Assembly: GCF_964026545.1 (NCBI RefSeq)
Contig: NZ_OZ032156.1
Span: forward strand, 62,001 to 126,000
From: Candidatus Tisiphia endosymbiont of Dioctria linearis
GTDB lineage: Bacteria; Pseudomonadota; Alphaproteobacteria; Rickettsiales; Rickettsiaceae
Direction of reading: 5' to 3'
Length of the DNA stretch: 64,000 nt
Shown: piece after piece, positions 28,111-38,095 of the stretch
How positions within the stretch are numbered: position 1 is the stretch's first letter
Layout: each line of letters begins with the position of its first letter
The notes under the pieces: model-generated
Database searches by the model: none
Seen by the model: only the letters and a program-made list of their open reading frames with translations
What the model was told of the DNA's origin: nothing
Position numbers and translations under genes: made by a program

Positions 28111-28851
28111 ATGCAACAACCTATAACTAGCTTACTTATTACTGCGTCACGTAAAGCTGTTAAATTTTTGCATAGAGATTTTTTGGAACTAGAAATGCTT
28201 CAAAGATCTAGTAAGGGAAACTATGATTTTTGCAATAAGGCTTATGTTAAAGCACAAGATTTATTACGTAATGAGTTGCAAAAATATACAAGTGCGTTAT
28301 TCTTTCCAGAGGATAAGTTTAAACTAGATAATAGTGAAGAGATGGTTTTACTAATAAATCCGCTGGATGGTTTTAGTAATTTAGAAAAGAGCCTACCATT
28401 TTTTGCTGTATCTATAACGTGTTTAAAGAAGATTAATCAAATTTTAACTACGATATGTACGGTGATAAATTTTCCAGCTCTTGATGAGATTTATTATGTT
28501 GAAAAAGGCAGAGGGGTATGGTCAGAAAATAATACTACTGGTAATAGTAGATTGAGGGTTTCTGGTTGTGCTAGTGTTGATAATTTTTTAATCGCTACCG
28601 ATGACCTTAATATCAACCCAGTTTTTTTGAAAAATGCTAGGGTTTTTGGTTGTCACTGCTATGGAATGTTACTACTAACAACTGGTAAGATCGATGCTGT
28701 TTATTTTTCATCATTAAATTACACTTTAAAAGCCGGTTTTGATCTAATCATCCGAGAAGCAGGTGGAGCGATAATAAATAATGATGAAATGTTTGTTGCT
28801 ACTAATTATGAACTTTCTAAGAAATTTGAACATTTATTAGCAGAAAAATAG
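28111..28851 (+). CDS. inositol monophosphatase family protein (SuhB-like)
   Basis: The 246-residue protein belongs to the IMPase family: LINPLDGFSNLEKSLPFFAV (residues 81 onward) and the late GFDLIIREAGGAI. Two metal-site positions differ from active enzymes: the first Asp of DPLDG is Asn83, and the acidic SEE-type motif is only FPEDKF (Glu67). It may be a SuhB-like regulator of RNA folding/transcription rather than a phosphatase. It is the second gene of the efp operon. Confidence 0.82.
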   Translation: MQQPITSLLITASRKAVKFLHRDFLELEMLQRSSKGNYDFCNKAYVKAQDLLRNELQKYTSALFFPEDKFKLDNSEEMVLLINPLDGFSNLEKSLPFFAVSITCLKKINQILTTICTVINFPALDEIYYVEKGRGVWSENNTTGNSRLRVSGCASVDNFLIATDDLNINPVFLKNARVFGCHCYGMLLLTTGKIDAVYFSSLNYTLKAGFDLIIREAGGAIINNDEMFVATNYELSKKFEHLLAEK

Positions 28852-28860
28852 CTAACCCAA

Positions 28861-28953
28861 CGTCATTGCGAGACCACGCAAGTAGGTCGAAGCAACCCAT
28901 TTCTAACCATTTTCTTGGATTGCTTCGTCGGCTCACGCCTCCTCGCAATGACG
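28861..28953. repeat. REP-like repeat pair
   Basis: Inverted arms gtcattgcgagaccacgcaa... and ...cctcctcgcaatgacgag enclose a 20-base spacer. It is immediately followed by the 107-bp palindromic element, and another half unit is at 29072-29096. Confidence 0.85.
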
Positions 28954-28956
28954 AGT

Positions 28957-29063
28957 TATAGTCAATTCAGGAGAATTTGGGGCTAGGAGCGATGGAGCGA
29001 CGCCTATAAGTAATAGGCGAGCGACGAGTGACGACGTCACCAACTTCTCATCAATTGACTATA
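28957..29063 (+). repeat. 107-bp palindromic element, intergenic copy (RPE-like)
   Basis: It has the same ends (tatagtcaatt / aattgactata) and inner hairpin as the copy inside the rhodanese gene at 14218-14324, with two mismatches in 107 bases. Here it lies between the suhB-like gene and the DUF2610 gene and is not part of a gene. Confidence 0.88.
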
Positions 29064-29123
29064 TAGACGTATACGTCATTGCGAGACCACATAGTGGAAT
29101 TTTTAATAATTTGATATTATGTT

Positions 29124-29453
29124 ATGAAGAAATTTACTGTTAATTGTGATTTTGGTGGGCAAATGGCACCGTTTACCATATATGTAGGGCAACCTGAGCC
29201 GGGACATCATCCTTTGCATTTTCAGGATGACTGGTTATCAAAGCAACGTGGTGGAAAAATACCAGCAGAGGTCATGGATGCAATTACTAAACTACAAGAA
29301 CTGGCTAATAAGAATAATGTATTACTTGAAGAATTATGTGTGTATGCTCTTGGGTCAGCACAAGAAGAGGATGATAGAACTGAAAAAAATGAAGAATCAG
29401 AAAGTAGTAATGACCAATCAGATAGTAATAATGATATTAGCGATGATATATGA
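29124..29453 (+). CDS. DUF2610 domain protein
   Basis: The 109-residue protein reads KKFTVNCDFGGQMAPFTIYV, then HPLHFQDDWLSKQRGG, then EVMDAITKLQELANKN, which I recognise as the Rickettsia-restricted DUF2610 family of unknown function. The tail (about residues 85-109) is acidic and serine/asparagine-rich and likely disordered. No signal peptide is seen. It stands alone between repeats. Confidence 0.85.
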   Translation: MKKFTVNCDFGGQMAPFTIYVGQPEPGHHPLHFQDDWLSKQRGGKIPAEVMDAITKLQELANKNNVLLEELCVYALGSAQEEDDRTEKNEESESSNDQSDSNNDISDDI

Positions 29454-29460
29454 TATATCT

Positions 29461-29535
29461 GGATGGATTGCTTCGTTCGTGCTTAGCACCTCCTCGCAAT
29501 GATGTTTGAGGTTTATGCACTCTTCGCAATGATGG
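29461..29535. repeat. REP-like arms
   Basis: One arm (ggattgcttcgttcgtgctt ... cctcgcaatgatg) and a partial one (ctcttcgcaatgatggg) lie just after the DUF2610 gene. Confidence 0.8.
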
Positions 29536-29683
29536 GTACTTGTCTGTAATTTTTAAATTGCTATGAGGGTTGCGTAAGGTGAATAATTAAAAAAATAAAA
29601 TTTAAATGCAATTGCCTATTAGTGCTATTAATAATTAATGTATAGTAAAGCTATACTAAAATAATACGAATTAGAGAGTGAGA

Positions 29684-30379
29684 ATGAAGCAATATAACGA
29701 TTTGTCGAAGATTATTCATCGAGAAGGCTACATATTTATTGTAAGCTTTGCAGTGGTAACTTTTTTACTTTTTACTGTCCATAATACCTTTGGGTATGTA
29801 GGGTTGGTTATGACAGTTTGGTGTATATATTTTTTTAGAAATCCAGATCGCTTTACCCCTATTAGTGACGATTTGGTGGTCAGTCCAGCAGATGGAATAG
29901 TACATAAAATAACTGAAGCAGTTCCACCGATAGAACTTGGTCTTGGTGATCAGGAAATGATTAGAGTTAGCATTTTTTTGAATATTTTTAATGTTCATGT
30001 AAATCGTATTCCGGCTAATGGCAAGATTTTATCTCTACATTATAATCCGGGAAAGTTTTTTAATGCTTCTCTTGATAAAGCAAGTATCTATAACGAGCGT
30101 CAATCTGTTCTAATGGAGACAAATAGTGGTCATAAAATTGCTTTTGTCCAAATAGCAGGATTAATAGCCAGAAGGATATTATGTGACTTAGAAGAAGATA
30201 CTGAGGTTAGAATTGGTGATAGATATGGTATTATCCGTTTTGGTAGTAGAGCGGACGTTTATTTGCCACTTAAAACCGCCCTTTGTGTTACTGAAGGGCA
30301 AACTGCAGTTGGGGGAGAAACTATTATTGCTGATTTTAGGGTCAAAAAAACATCTGAACTTAAATTTGAAAGAAGGTGA
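29684..30379 (+). CDS. psd: phosphatidylserine decarboxylase proenzyme
   Basis: The 231-residue type with two membrane segments near the start, then [15 protein letters not shown], a catalytic-region [11 protein letters not shown], and the self-cleavage site [11 protein letters not shown], where the bond before Ser is broken to make the pyruvoyl group. It converts phosphatidylserine to phosphatidylethanolamine. ATG 29684 is preferred to the in-frame GTG at 29678. pssA follows and makes its substrate. Confidence 0.96.
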   Translation: MKQYNDLSKIIHREGYIFIVSFAVVTFLLFTVHNTFGYVGLVMTVWCIYFFRNPDRFTPISDDLVVSPADGIVHKITEAVPPIELGLGDQEMIRVSIFLNIFNVHVNRIPANGKILSLHYNPGKFFNASLDKASIYNERQSVLMETNSGHKIAFVQIAGLIARRILCDLEEDTEVRIGDRYGIIRFGSRADVYLPLKTALCVTEGQTAVGGETIIADFRVKKTSELKFERR

Positions 30380-30420
30380 GACTATTGCTACTTTAATGTT
30401 AGTAAGTATATAGGTATAAA

Positions 30421-31182
30421 TTGATTAGAATACGCAAAGTTAGAATAACAAAACCAATTCCGTTTATAAAATTGCTTCCTAATTTTATTACTTTATTGGG
30501 TCTTGTGATTGGTATTAGTGCCATTAAATTTGGATTGGATGGTATATGGGAAAGGGCTGTATATTGTACCTTAGTTGCTGCTATAATAGATGGAATTGAT
30601 GGTAGGATAGCACGGATGCTAAATGCTACTAGTCCGTTTGGTGCTGAACTGGACTCATTATGTGATTTTGCTAATTTTGGGGTAGTGCCGGCTTGTCTTG
30701 TATATTTATGGTCTTTTCAACAATATGAATATAAAGTATTTTCATGGGGAACTATATTGCTATTTATCGTATGTATGGCATTAAGGCTTGCGAGATTTAA
30801 CACTGCTATTTTTCATGAGGCAAATAATAAGAAGTTAGAATATTTTTTTACTGGTGTACCTGCTCCTTGTGGAGCTTTACTTGCTCTAATTCCCATGATT
30901 CTAGATTTTGAAGTGAGTGGCATTTTAGGTATCAATATTCGTACCCATACCATTATAATAGGCTTATATATTGTGGTAATTGCTTTTTTACTGGCTAGTA
31001 GGTTGCCAACATTTTCGACAAAAAATATTAAGATAAAACACGAATATTTATCATTAGCCATGATGGTGTTTGCTGTTATCATCATAAGTCTTATTATATA
31101 TCCATGGTATTTATTACCATTCATTGCCTCTATATATATTTTGTCTATACCAATTTGCTGTTTTATTAGTAAGAAAATTTAA
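30421..31182 (+). CDS. pssA: CDP-diacylglycerol-serine O-phosphatidyltransferase
   Basis: The 253-residue membrane protein holds the complete CDP-alcohol phosphotransferase motif, split across DGIDGRIARMLNATSPFG and AELDSLCDF with its four acidic residues. About eight hydrophobic segments are seen. It makes phosphatidylserine, which Psd then decarboxylates. The start is a TTG at 30421, 41 bases after psd, and the product begins MIRIRKVRITKPIPF. Confidence 0.94.
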   Translation: MIRIRKVRITKPIPFIKLLPNFITLLGLVIGISAIKFGLDGIWERAVYCTLVAAIIDGIDGRIARMLNATSPFGAELDSLCDFANFGVVPACLVYLWSFQQYEYKVFSWGTILLFIVCMALRLARFNTAIFHEANNKKLEYFFTGVPAPCGALLALIPMILDFEVSGILGINIRTHTIIIGLYIVVIAFLLASRLPTFSTKNIKIKHEYLSLAMMVFAVIIISLIIYPWYLLPFIASIYILSIPICCFISKKI

Positions 31183-31185
31183 ATT

Positions 31186-32232
31186 ATGTTAGAAGCCTTT
31201 GAAAAATATAAGTCTCATCCATTTTTTAAATATTTTCTAGTTTTGTTCAGTGTAATAGTTGTATATCTAGCTTATAATATTTATATTTGGAGTCATACAG
31301 AGTCGACTGATAATGCATATATTGAGGCAGACATATCTAGCGTTAGTTCTGAGATTAGTGGAGTGATTAAGAATGTATTGATTTCAGATAATATGAGAGT
31401 AAAAAAAGGTGACCTTATTGCTGAAATCGATGATCAGGATTATAAGTAACGCCTTGCGTCGCTTGAAGCTTCTATTAATGCATCTATTAAAAATATAGAA
31501 ATCATAGAACAAAAAACTTTAATCACACAATTTAATTTACAACAAAGTAAAGAGGCTGTTGATTTTGCTAATACTAATTTGGAAATTAATTCAACTGAGT
31601 ATACAAGAGTTCAAGAGCTTAACAAAGGGAATTTTTCTAGTCAGAAGACATTAGATGAATCTAGAATGTCTTTTACTAAAGCAAAAACTGATTATAATCA
31701 GGCAAAGTTAAACTTGCAAATAGCCCAGCAAAAATTACTACTTTTAGCTTTGCAAAAAACTGCTGAAGAAGAAAAATTAAAAGGATTATTGCAAGATAAA
31801 AATATAATATCCAGGAGTTTACTAAATACCAAAATTAGAGTTCCGGTTAATGGAATAATAGCAAATAGTAGTTTGCAGGTAGGAAATTTCATTAGCCCAG
31901 GTAGGGTATTATTTTTTGTTGTACAGGATGAACGAATATATGTAAAAGCTAATTTTAAAGAAACACAAATTGCTAAATTCCAGTCAGGGCAAAAAGTTAA
32001 ATTACAGTTTGATTCTTTACCCAAAAAGGTTATATATGGTAGAATACGTAACATATCACCAGCTACCGGCTCGAAATTTAGTCTAATTCCCAGTGATAAT
32101 GCAACTGGTAATTTTACTAAGATTGTTCAACGGGTTCCTGTGCTAATAGATTTTGAGGTTCCTAAAAATGGTACTAGTAATTTGATGCCAGGAATGTCTG
32201 TGATAGTTTCAGTTAGGACTGATGAGACGTAA
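31186..32232 (+). pseudogene. EmrA/HlyD-type membrane fusion protein, interrupted by one stop
   Basis: The single frame would encode 348 residues. It begins with a membrane anchor at about 17-36, then TDNAYIEADISSVSSEISG and a lipoyl-like half hairpin, a coiled-coil region, the second half (IRVPVNGIIANSSLQVG) and the beta barrel ending in VSVRTDET. Codon 88 (31447-31449) is TAA after IDDQDYK; the following RLASLEASINAS is still in frame and family-like. It was the periplasmic adaptor of a tripartite drug exporter. It starts 4 bases after pssA. Confidence 0.88.
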
Positions 32233-32234
32233 GT

Positions 32235-32494
32235 ATTCACGAAAAAAAGTTAAAATACAAATGTCTATTAGCGAGGCTTACAATATCTTTTAACGTCATT
32301 GCGAGACCACTCAAGTAAGTCGTGGCACCCCACTTTCTGACGTCATTGCGAGCGAACGTATATGAGCGTGGCAATCCACATTTATTAGATTGGATTGCTT
32401 CGTCGACCTACGCTCTCCTCGCAATGACGTTTGAGGCTTTTTACTCCTCGCTAATAGACGTCTTGTACTTTAACTTTTTTCCGTAAACATTCAC
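32235..32494. repeat. MITE-like composite element (family B), copy 1
   Basis: The outer arms are inverted versions of one sequence: left ...attcacgaaaaaaagttaaa... with tctattagcgagg, right the reverse complement of ...ttacggaaaaaagttaaagt... with tctattagcgagg. Three REP-like arms are nested inside (32294-32430). It fills the gap between the emrA-like gene and greA and has no coding frame. Confidence 0.75.
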
Positions 32495-32507
32495 TTTATA
32501 ATTGCTG

Positions 32508-32996
32508 TCAAATATCTACTAGTTCTTGATAGGTTACTTCCAAAACCTCATAAGATTTTGAACCTTTAGGAGTTGTCACTTCTACTACATCTCCAACTCC
32601 TTTACCTATGAGAGCCTTAGCAATTGGCGATACTATCGATACTCTCTTTTTAGTTATATCTGCTTCATATTCTCCAACAATATGGTACACAACTACTTCT
32701 TCTGTTTCGTCATCGATCAACTTAACTGTAGCACCAAATTTTATGCTGTCACCTGAGAGCTTTGAGGTATCAATAATTTCCGCCCTTGCCATTTTATCTT
32801 CAAGATATAAAATACGACCTTCAATAAAACTTTGTTTTTCCCTTGCTGCATGATATTCTGCATTCTCAGATAAATCTCCAAAATCTCTAGCTGTTGCTAT
32901 AGCCTCAATTACTTTTGGTCTTTCTACATGTTTAAGGCGCTTGATTTCTTTTTCTAGACTATCGAACCCTTTATGTGTAATAGGAAATTTTGTCAT
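32508..32996 (-). CDS. greA: transcription elongation factor GreA
   Basis: The 162-residue protein has the N-terminal coiled coil with acidic tip (DFGDLSENAEYHAAREKQ) and the C-terminal FKBP-like domain with SPIAKALIGKGVGDVVEV. GreA stimulates cleavage of backtracked RNA in RNA polymerase. A consensus promoter lies just upstream on the same strand. Confidence 0.98.
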   Translation of the reverse strand: MTKFPITHKGFDSLEKEIKRLKHVERPKVIEAIATARDFGDLSENAEYHAAREKQSFIEGRILYLEDKMARAEIIDTSKLSGDSIKFGATVKLIDDETEEVVVYHIVGEYEADITKKRVSIVSPIAKALIGKGVGDVVEVTTPKGSKSYEVLEVTYQELVDI

Positions 32997-33027
32997 AATA
33001 ATATGTCTTGTCTAAGTTAAGTTTTCT

Positions 33028-33056
33028 AGTATATTTGTTGTGTTAAACTTTGTCAA
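33028..33056 (-). promoter_or_regulatory. sigma-70 promoter for greA
   Basis: On the reverse strand a perfect TTGACA (33056-33051), 17-base spacer and TATACT (33033-33028) precede greA by about 32 bases. This is the best consensus promoter I found in the window. Confidence 0.75.
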
Positions 33057-33075
33057 ACAGCCCTTTTAGATTATC

Positions 33076-33696
33076 ATGCAAACTAAAATATTTAAATTTG
33101 AGATACAACGTAAGACTTTCCATGTATATAGCTTAACTATACCACTTTTTTATTTATTTTCATCTAAATTAGTTGTTACTACACTATTATTTTTACTTAC
33201 CGCCTGTGTATTATATATAGATACTGCCAGGCACTACAATTTATATGTTAAGAAATTTACAGATAGATTTCTTAGAAAGTTTATGAGACCCGAGGAACGG
33301 AGCGGTTCATTCAGACTAAGTGGTGGTAGTTTTATGGCAATTGGATTTTTTTTGACAGCTCTGTTATTTTCAAAAGGTTTAGCGATTTCGTCTTGGTTGA
33401 TATTGATAATAGCTGATTGTCTTGCTGCGTTAGTTGGTACCAAAATAGGTAAGCCTTTAGAAAATGGTAAATCATTGGAAGGTTCTATTGCCTTTCTAAC
33501 TTCTGCAATTTTTATCAGCATGTTAGTGTATTTTTTCATTGGCTATCATACTAGTTTTACTGTTATCATCATTAGTTCCGTAATTACTACTATTGGTGAA
33601 TTTTATGCAAAAGATTTATTGATCAATGATAATTTATTAGTACCTCTTACTTACTGTTTTTCTACAATTATATTCACCTTTATTTTAGGTTTATGA
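33076..33696 (+). CDS. dolichol kinase/phosphatidate cytidylyltransferase-like membrane protein
   Basis: The 206-residue protein has six or seven hydrophobic segments. It begins KFEIQRKTFHVYSLTIPLF and holds LIIADCLAALVGTKIGK with GKSLEGSIAF, the pattern of the SEC59/DGK1/CTP-dependent lipid kinase family. It probably phosphorylates a lipid alcohol (diacylglycerol or polyprenol) but the substrate is not shown by the sequence. Its last 4 bases overlap dnaG (ATGA). Confidence 0.8.
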   Translation: MQTKIFKFEIQRKTFHVYSLTIPLFYLFSSKLVVTTLLFLLTACVLYIDTARHYNLYVKKFTDRFLRKFMRPEERSGSFRLSGGSFMAIGFFLTALLFSKGLAISSWLILIIADCLAALVGTKIGKPLENGKSLEGSIAFLTSAIFISMLVYFFIGYHTSFTVIIISSVITTIGEFYAKDLLINDNLLVPLTYCFSTIIFTFILGL

Positions 33697-35465
33697 GAAT
33701 TCCATTAGAATTTTATGAACTTCTTAGAACTCGGATTAATTTATCGGATATTGTTAGGCAAAGAGTAGTTTTAACTAAAAAATCTGGGAATTACTTGGGT
33801 CTATGTCCTTTTCATGTTGAAAAATCTCCATCATTTACTGTAAATGATGCCAAGAGGTTCTATTACTGTTTTGGCTGCACTGTTCACGGAGATGTTATAA
33901 AATTTGTTGCTAGCCTTAGTGGTTTATCTTACAAAGAAGCAGCTATTAAACTTGCCAATGATTATGGCATTGAATTGCCTAAATTAACCGTAGAGCAACA
34001 AAAACTGCATGAAGAATCGGATGAACTACTTGATATCTTAGAGATGGCAGAAAGGTTTTTTACCTCACAATTGTCACAAGAAGTGTGTAATTATTTACGT
34101 GATCGCGGTATTAGTAAAGAGGCAATTAAGGAATTTTCCATTGGTTTTGCTCCTCCGGCTAAGGAATTGCAGAAATTTTTTGAAAAAAAATCAATATCTT
34201 TGAAAAAACTTCAAAAAGCAGGCTTAGTGGGCAAGGGAAATGATGGTACAATGTATGAGATATTTTATAACCGGATCATTTTTCCGATTAGGAATATTTA
34301 TAACAAGGTAATTGGGTTCGGGGGACGAGTAATTGGTAATGGATTGCCTAAATATTTAAATTCTCCGGAAACCATATTATTTCAGAAAAATGAAACATTA
34401 TATGGAGAGAATAATGCGATTAGTGTTGCTTATAAGAAAAACCATTCAATCTTGGTTGAGGGGTACTTAGATGTTATTGCCTTGCACCAGGCTGGTTTTA
34501 AAGAGGCAGTAGCAAGTCTTGGTACTGCGGTTACAGAGAATCATTTGCAGAAATTATGGCGTGCCGGAGATGAAATAGCACTTTGTTTAGATGGTGATAT
34601 GGCGGGGATAAAAGCTACTCAGCGAGTAATTAACCTAGTATTGCCGTTGATAAATGGTAATAAGAAAATTTCCTTTGTGATGTTACCTGGCGGCAGTGAT
34701 CCTAATGATATTATCAATAAAGATGGGGCAGGGGGCTTTGCCAAAATTTTTGATAAAAGGATTAATCTATCCGAAATGATTTGGCGTTCCGAATATGAAG
34801 GTAAGAAGTTTGTAACCCCGGAAGATAAAGCTATTTTGGAAAAAAATCTTGAAGATTATTGTAAGCAAATAAAAGATAGGACTCTCAGCCATAATTACTA
34901 TAGATATTTTAAAGAGCAAATATGGCAAAATTTAATTAAACGCCAAAGTAAAGGGGTTGCAAAAAATTCAAATGTAATATTTTCAGCTCCGGACTATTCA
35001 GAAATTGAGATGTTAGAACAAGTTTTTTGTATGATGTTAGTAAAATTTCCAGAGATAGTTAACAAGCAAGAAATAAAGGGTTTTTTATTAACGTTACATT
35101 TTCAAAATGGTACGCTTGAAGCTTTTCGTGATTGGTATTTTGCAGAGATTATTAGCAATGATATATTCGATCAGGAGAATATTATTGATTTGGCAGAAAA
35201 AGCTGGATTTTATGAGACTTTTTCGCTATTGTCGAAATCTAATAATCTATTTCTAGATTTATCATTTAACAAGAATGATATAGATTCTGACTTGCTTTGG
35301 CAATGGTTGCATAAAAAACATCACCTAGTACTATTAAAACAAGAATATAGTTCCATTATTCAAAATGGAACGGATGAAGAATTGAAAAAAGCTATGCTAT
35401 ACCGAGAAGAAATTATGAGGGTCTCTAAAGAACTTTATAATTTAAACGAATCTTTTACTAATTGA
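33693..35465 (+). CDS. dnaG: DNA primase DnaG
   Basis: The 590-residue protein has the CHC2 zinc finger (CPFHVEKSPSF then FYYCFGC), the TOPRIM core with LVEGYLDVIALHQAG and LCLDGDMAGIKA, and a C-terminal DnaB-binding region. It lays RNA primers in replication. It is translationally coupled to the upstream lipid-kinase-like gene, with rpoD 17 bases downstream, the classic dnaG-rpoD order. Confidence 0.98.
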   Translation: MRIPLEFYELLRTRINLSDIVRQRVVLTKKSGNYLGLCPFHVEKSPSFTVNDAKRFYYCFGCTVHGDVIKFVASLSGLSYKEAAIKLANDYGIELPKLTVEQQKLHEESDELLDILEMAERFFTSQLSQEVCNYLRDRGISKEAIKEFSIGFAPPAKELQKFFEKKSISLKKLQKAGLVGKGNDGTMYEIFYNRIIFPIRNIYNKVIGFGGRVIGNGLPKYLNSPETILFQKNETLYGENNAISVAYKKNHSILVEGYLDVIALHQAGFKEAVASLGTAVTENHLQKLWRAGDEIALCLDGDMAGIKATQRVINLVLPLINGNKKISFVMLPGGSDPNDIINKDGAGGFAKIFDKRINLSEMIWRSEYEGKKFVTPEDKAILEKNLEDYCKQIKDRTLSHNYYRYFKEQIWQNLIKRQSKGVAKNSNVIFSAPDYSEIEMLEQVFCMMLVKFPEIVNKQEIKGFLLTLHFQNGTLEAFRDWYFAEIISNDIFDQENIIDLAEKAGFYETFSLLSKSNNLFLDLSFNKNDIDSDLLWQWLHKKHHLVLLKQEYSSIIQNGTDEELKKAMLYREEIMRVSKELYNLNESFTN

Positions 35466-35482
35466 CCTAAGGTTTATAAATT

Positions 35483-37399
35483 ATGACAGAAGTGAAAAAG
35501 AATATAGATGAAAAAGGCGAAGCAGTTGATAACTTAGTTAAATCAGCCAAAGCAAAAGGTAAGGCAGTTACTTACTATGATATAAACAAAGTTATTCCAA
35601 TTACTAATAATATATCAGTAAATGATCTAGAAAAGGTAATATCAAAGTTTTCTGAGGCTGGAGTTGATATTATAGAAGGCGATGAAGATGAGATTAAACT
35701 TGATATTAATGTAGATGAAGAATTTAAACTATCTAATAATGTTGATAACGAGCCTGAAGATGACAGTGAAGAAGAAAATATAGGCTCAACCGATGATCCA
35801 GTAAGATTATATTTACGAGATATGGGCGGAGTAGGGCTCTTTTCTCGTGAGGCTGAAATAGAAGTAGCTCAAGATATTGAGGAAGGCAAAGAAATAATGG
35901 TTAAATCACTTTGTGAAAATCCAATATCGATGAAGTTCTTTATTAAATGGCATGAAGATTTAGCTAATGAGAAAATACTACTTAGGGATTTGATTGATTT
36001 AGAAGCTAATATGGTTCACGAATATTGTAGTAATTCTGAAGAAAATCATAATAACGATCTGGAATCAGACAATGAAGAGCATGAAGAAGCTAGTAATTTA
36101 TCAATAGCTACTATTGAATTACAGTTATTACCTGCTGTTATCAAGCGTATGGAGAAAATTGCTAAACTTTCTGAAGAGTTGTTAGTTGAAGCAAAAAAAC
36201 ATTATGCCCGTTATCCTCAACCTAAGGGGTTGCAAGATAATAAAAAATATGCCAAAAATTTACATTTAATAATTGTTGAGATTTCTGGCATCCATTTCCA
36301 TTCTAAAAGGACGGAGGAAATTCTTAATAGGATATATAGTTTGAATAGAGAATTAGTAAATAAAGAAGGAAATTTTCTTAAATTAGCTGAAAAATATGGC
36401 GTAACTCGTCAATCTTTCCTAAGTGAATATATGGGAGCAGTAATTGATGAGAATTGGAAAAGGCAAATGCAAAAAAATAAGAATGCTAATTGGAGGAACT
36501 TCCTTGCTAAAGAATCTGATGTCACGGATCAAATGATTAGCGAATTAAGAAGCATGGAAATGATTAGCGGTTTGCCAATTATTGAATTTAAAAAATTAGT
36601 GCATACCATACAAAAGGGTGAAAGACAGGTTCTTCGGGCAAAAAAAGCTATGATAGAAGCTAATCTTCGTCTAGTTATCTCGATTGCTAAAAAATATGCA
36701 AATCGTGGATTGCAGTTTTTAGATTTAATTCAGGAAGGAAATATTGGATTAATGAAGGCTGTTGATAAATTTGAATATCGTCGGGGGTATAAATTTTCTA
36801 CTTATGCTACTTGGTGGATTAGGCAAGCTATTACTAGAGCCATTGCTGATCAAGCTAGAACCATACGTATTCCTGTACATATGATTGAAACGATTAACAA
36901 AATTATCCGTACTTCTAGGCAGATGCTGAACGAACTAGGTTATGAACCAACTCCAGCAGAAATTGCTGCTCGCCTTTCTATGCCAGTTGATAAAGTACGT
37001 AAAGTGATGAAGATAGCTAAAGAGCCAATTAGCTTGCAAAATCCAGTAGGAGATGATGATGGTAGTTATTTGGGAGACTTTATTGAAGACCCAAATGCTA
37101 TATTACCACTTGATGCAGCAATTCAATCGAACTTACGAGAGGTTACCACTAGAGTATTAGCAACTCTTACTCCTCGTGAAGAAAGGGTTCTAAGAATGAG
37201 ATTTGGTATAGGGATGAATACTGATCATACTTTGGAAGAAGTAGGGCAGCAATTCAATGTTACTAGGGAACGTATTAGGCAAATAGAATCCAAAGCACTG
37301 CGTAAATTAAAACATCCGACTAGATCTAAAAGACTTAGTAGCTTCCGGAGTGGTTCTAGAAAGCACAACAATTCTTCAGAATCTGCTTTTGGCGGCTAA
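35483..37399 (+). CDS. rpoD: RNA polymerase sigma factor RpoD (sigma-70)
   Basis: The 638-residue protein has region 1.1, a long acidic non-conserved stretch (about residues 65-100 and 180-205), [11 protein letters not shown] (1.2), region 2 with [17 protein letters not shown], region 3, and region 4 ending [17 protein letters not shown]. It is the housekeeping sigma factor and fits the TTGACA/TATAAT-type promoters seen here. It is cotranscribed with dnaG. Confidence 0.98.
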   Translation: MTEVKKNIDEKGEAVDNLVKSAKAKGKAVTYYDINKVIPITNNISVNDLEKVISKFSEAGVDIIEGDEDEIKLDINVDEEFKLSNNVDNEPEDDSEEENIGSTDDPVRLYLRDMGGVGLFSREAEIEVAQDIEEGKEIMVKSLCENPISMKFFIKWHEDLANEKILLRDLIDLEANMVHEYCSNSEENHNNDLESDNEEHEEASNLSIATIELQLLPAVIKRMEKIAKLSEELLVEAKKHYARYPQPKGLQDNKKYAKNLHLIIVEISGIHFHSKRTEEILNRIYSLNRELVNKEGNFLKLAEKYGVTRQSFLSEYMGAVIDENWKRQMQKNKNANWRNFLAKESDVTDQMISELRSMEMISGLPIIEFKKLVHTIQKGERQVLRAKKAMIEANLRLVISIAKKYANRGLQFLDLIQEGNIGLMKAVDKFEYRRGYKFSTYATWWIRQAITRAIADQARTIRIPVHMIETINKIIRTSRQMLNELGYEPTPAEIAARLSMPVDKVRKVMKIAKEPISLQNPVGDDDGSYLGDFIEDPNAILPLDAAIQSNLREVTTRVLATLTPREERVLRMRFGIGMNTDHTLEEVGQQFNVTRERIRQIESKALRKLKHPTRSKRLSSFRSGSRKHNNSSESAFGG

Positions 37400-37532
37400 T
37401 TTACATAAGATTATTTAATGATTTGTGTCCACGTATAATTGAATCCAAATCAATTAATTATTATTTGTTTACTTTTTAATAAAGATACCTTAATATTTAG
37501 AAACATTAATTTTTATAGAAAAAGCTTTATTT

Positions 37533-37946
37533 ATGGTAAACTTACAAACCAAACTTAACTCATTAATGATTCAAAAAAATATCAACGCTGTAGAGATAGA
37601 GAAGAAAACTGGAATAAGTAGAAATACTGTTTACAGTATTTTGTACGGTAGTTCAAAAAACCCTAGTGCTACTAATTTACAATTAATTGCTAAGGCATTA
37701 GATGTTAATTTGGAAGCTCTTGTTGTTGATAACGAAGTAAACCTTGAGGTGATGACTGTTGATCAGATGAAAATCTTTAGCAAAGCCACTAGCTTAACTA
37801 TTAATATATTAACTGAGAGAAATTTAAACTTTTCATTTAGCAATCTTACAGCCCTAATAAAAGAAGTATATGAATATGCTCTAAAAAAGCAGTCTGTTGA
37901 TAATACATTTATAGATTGGATGATTGATAAATATCATAAACCTTAA
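37533..37946 (+). CDS. XRE-family helix-turn-helix regulator
   Basis: The 137-residue protein has an N-terminal Cro/CI-type HTH (residues about 5-60: IEKKTGISRNTVYSILYG, then NLQLIAKALDVNLEAL). The C-terminal part (about 75-137) is helical and I do not recognise it. The target is unknown. It stands alone, with no phage genes beside it. Confidence 0.8.
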   Translation: MVNLQTKLNSLMIQKNINAVEIEKKTGISRNTVYSILYGSSKNPSATNLQLIAKALDVNLEALVVDNEVNLEVMTVDQMKIFSKATSLTINILTERNLNFSFSNLTALIKEVYEYALKKQSVDNTFIDWMIDKYHKP

Positions 37947-38095
37947 TCTTTCTTTGTGAATTTTGCAAGGTCTAATATGTGTTATTTTATCAGCTTTAAA
38001 TATGCCGACTACACTGGTTCGCCAATACCCATTGTCAGTTATTGATACTATCATTTGCTATAAATAAACATTAGATAACATAGATAATATTAGAT

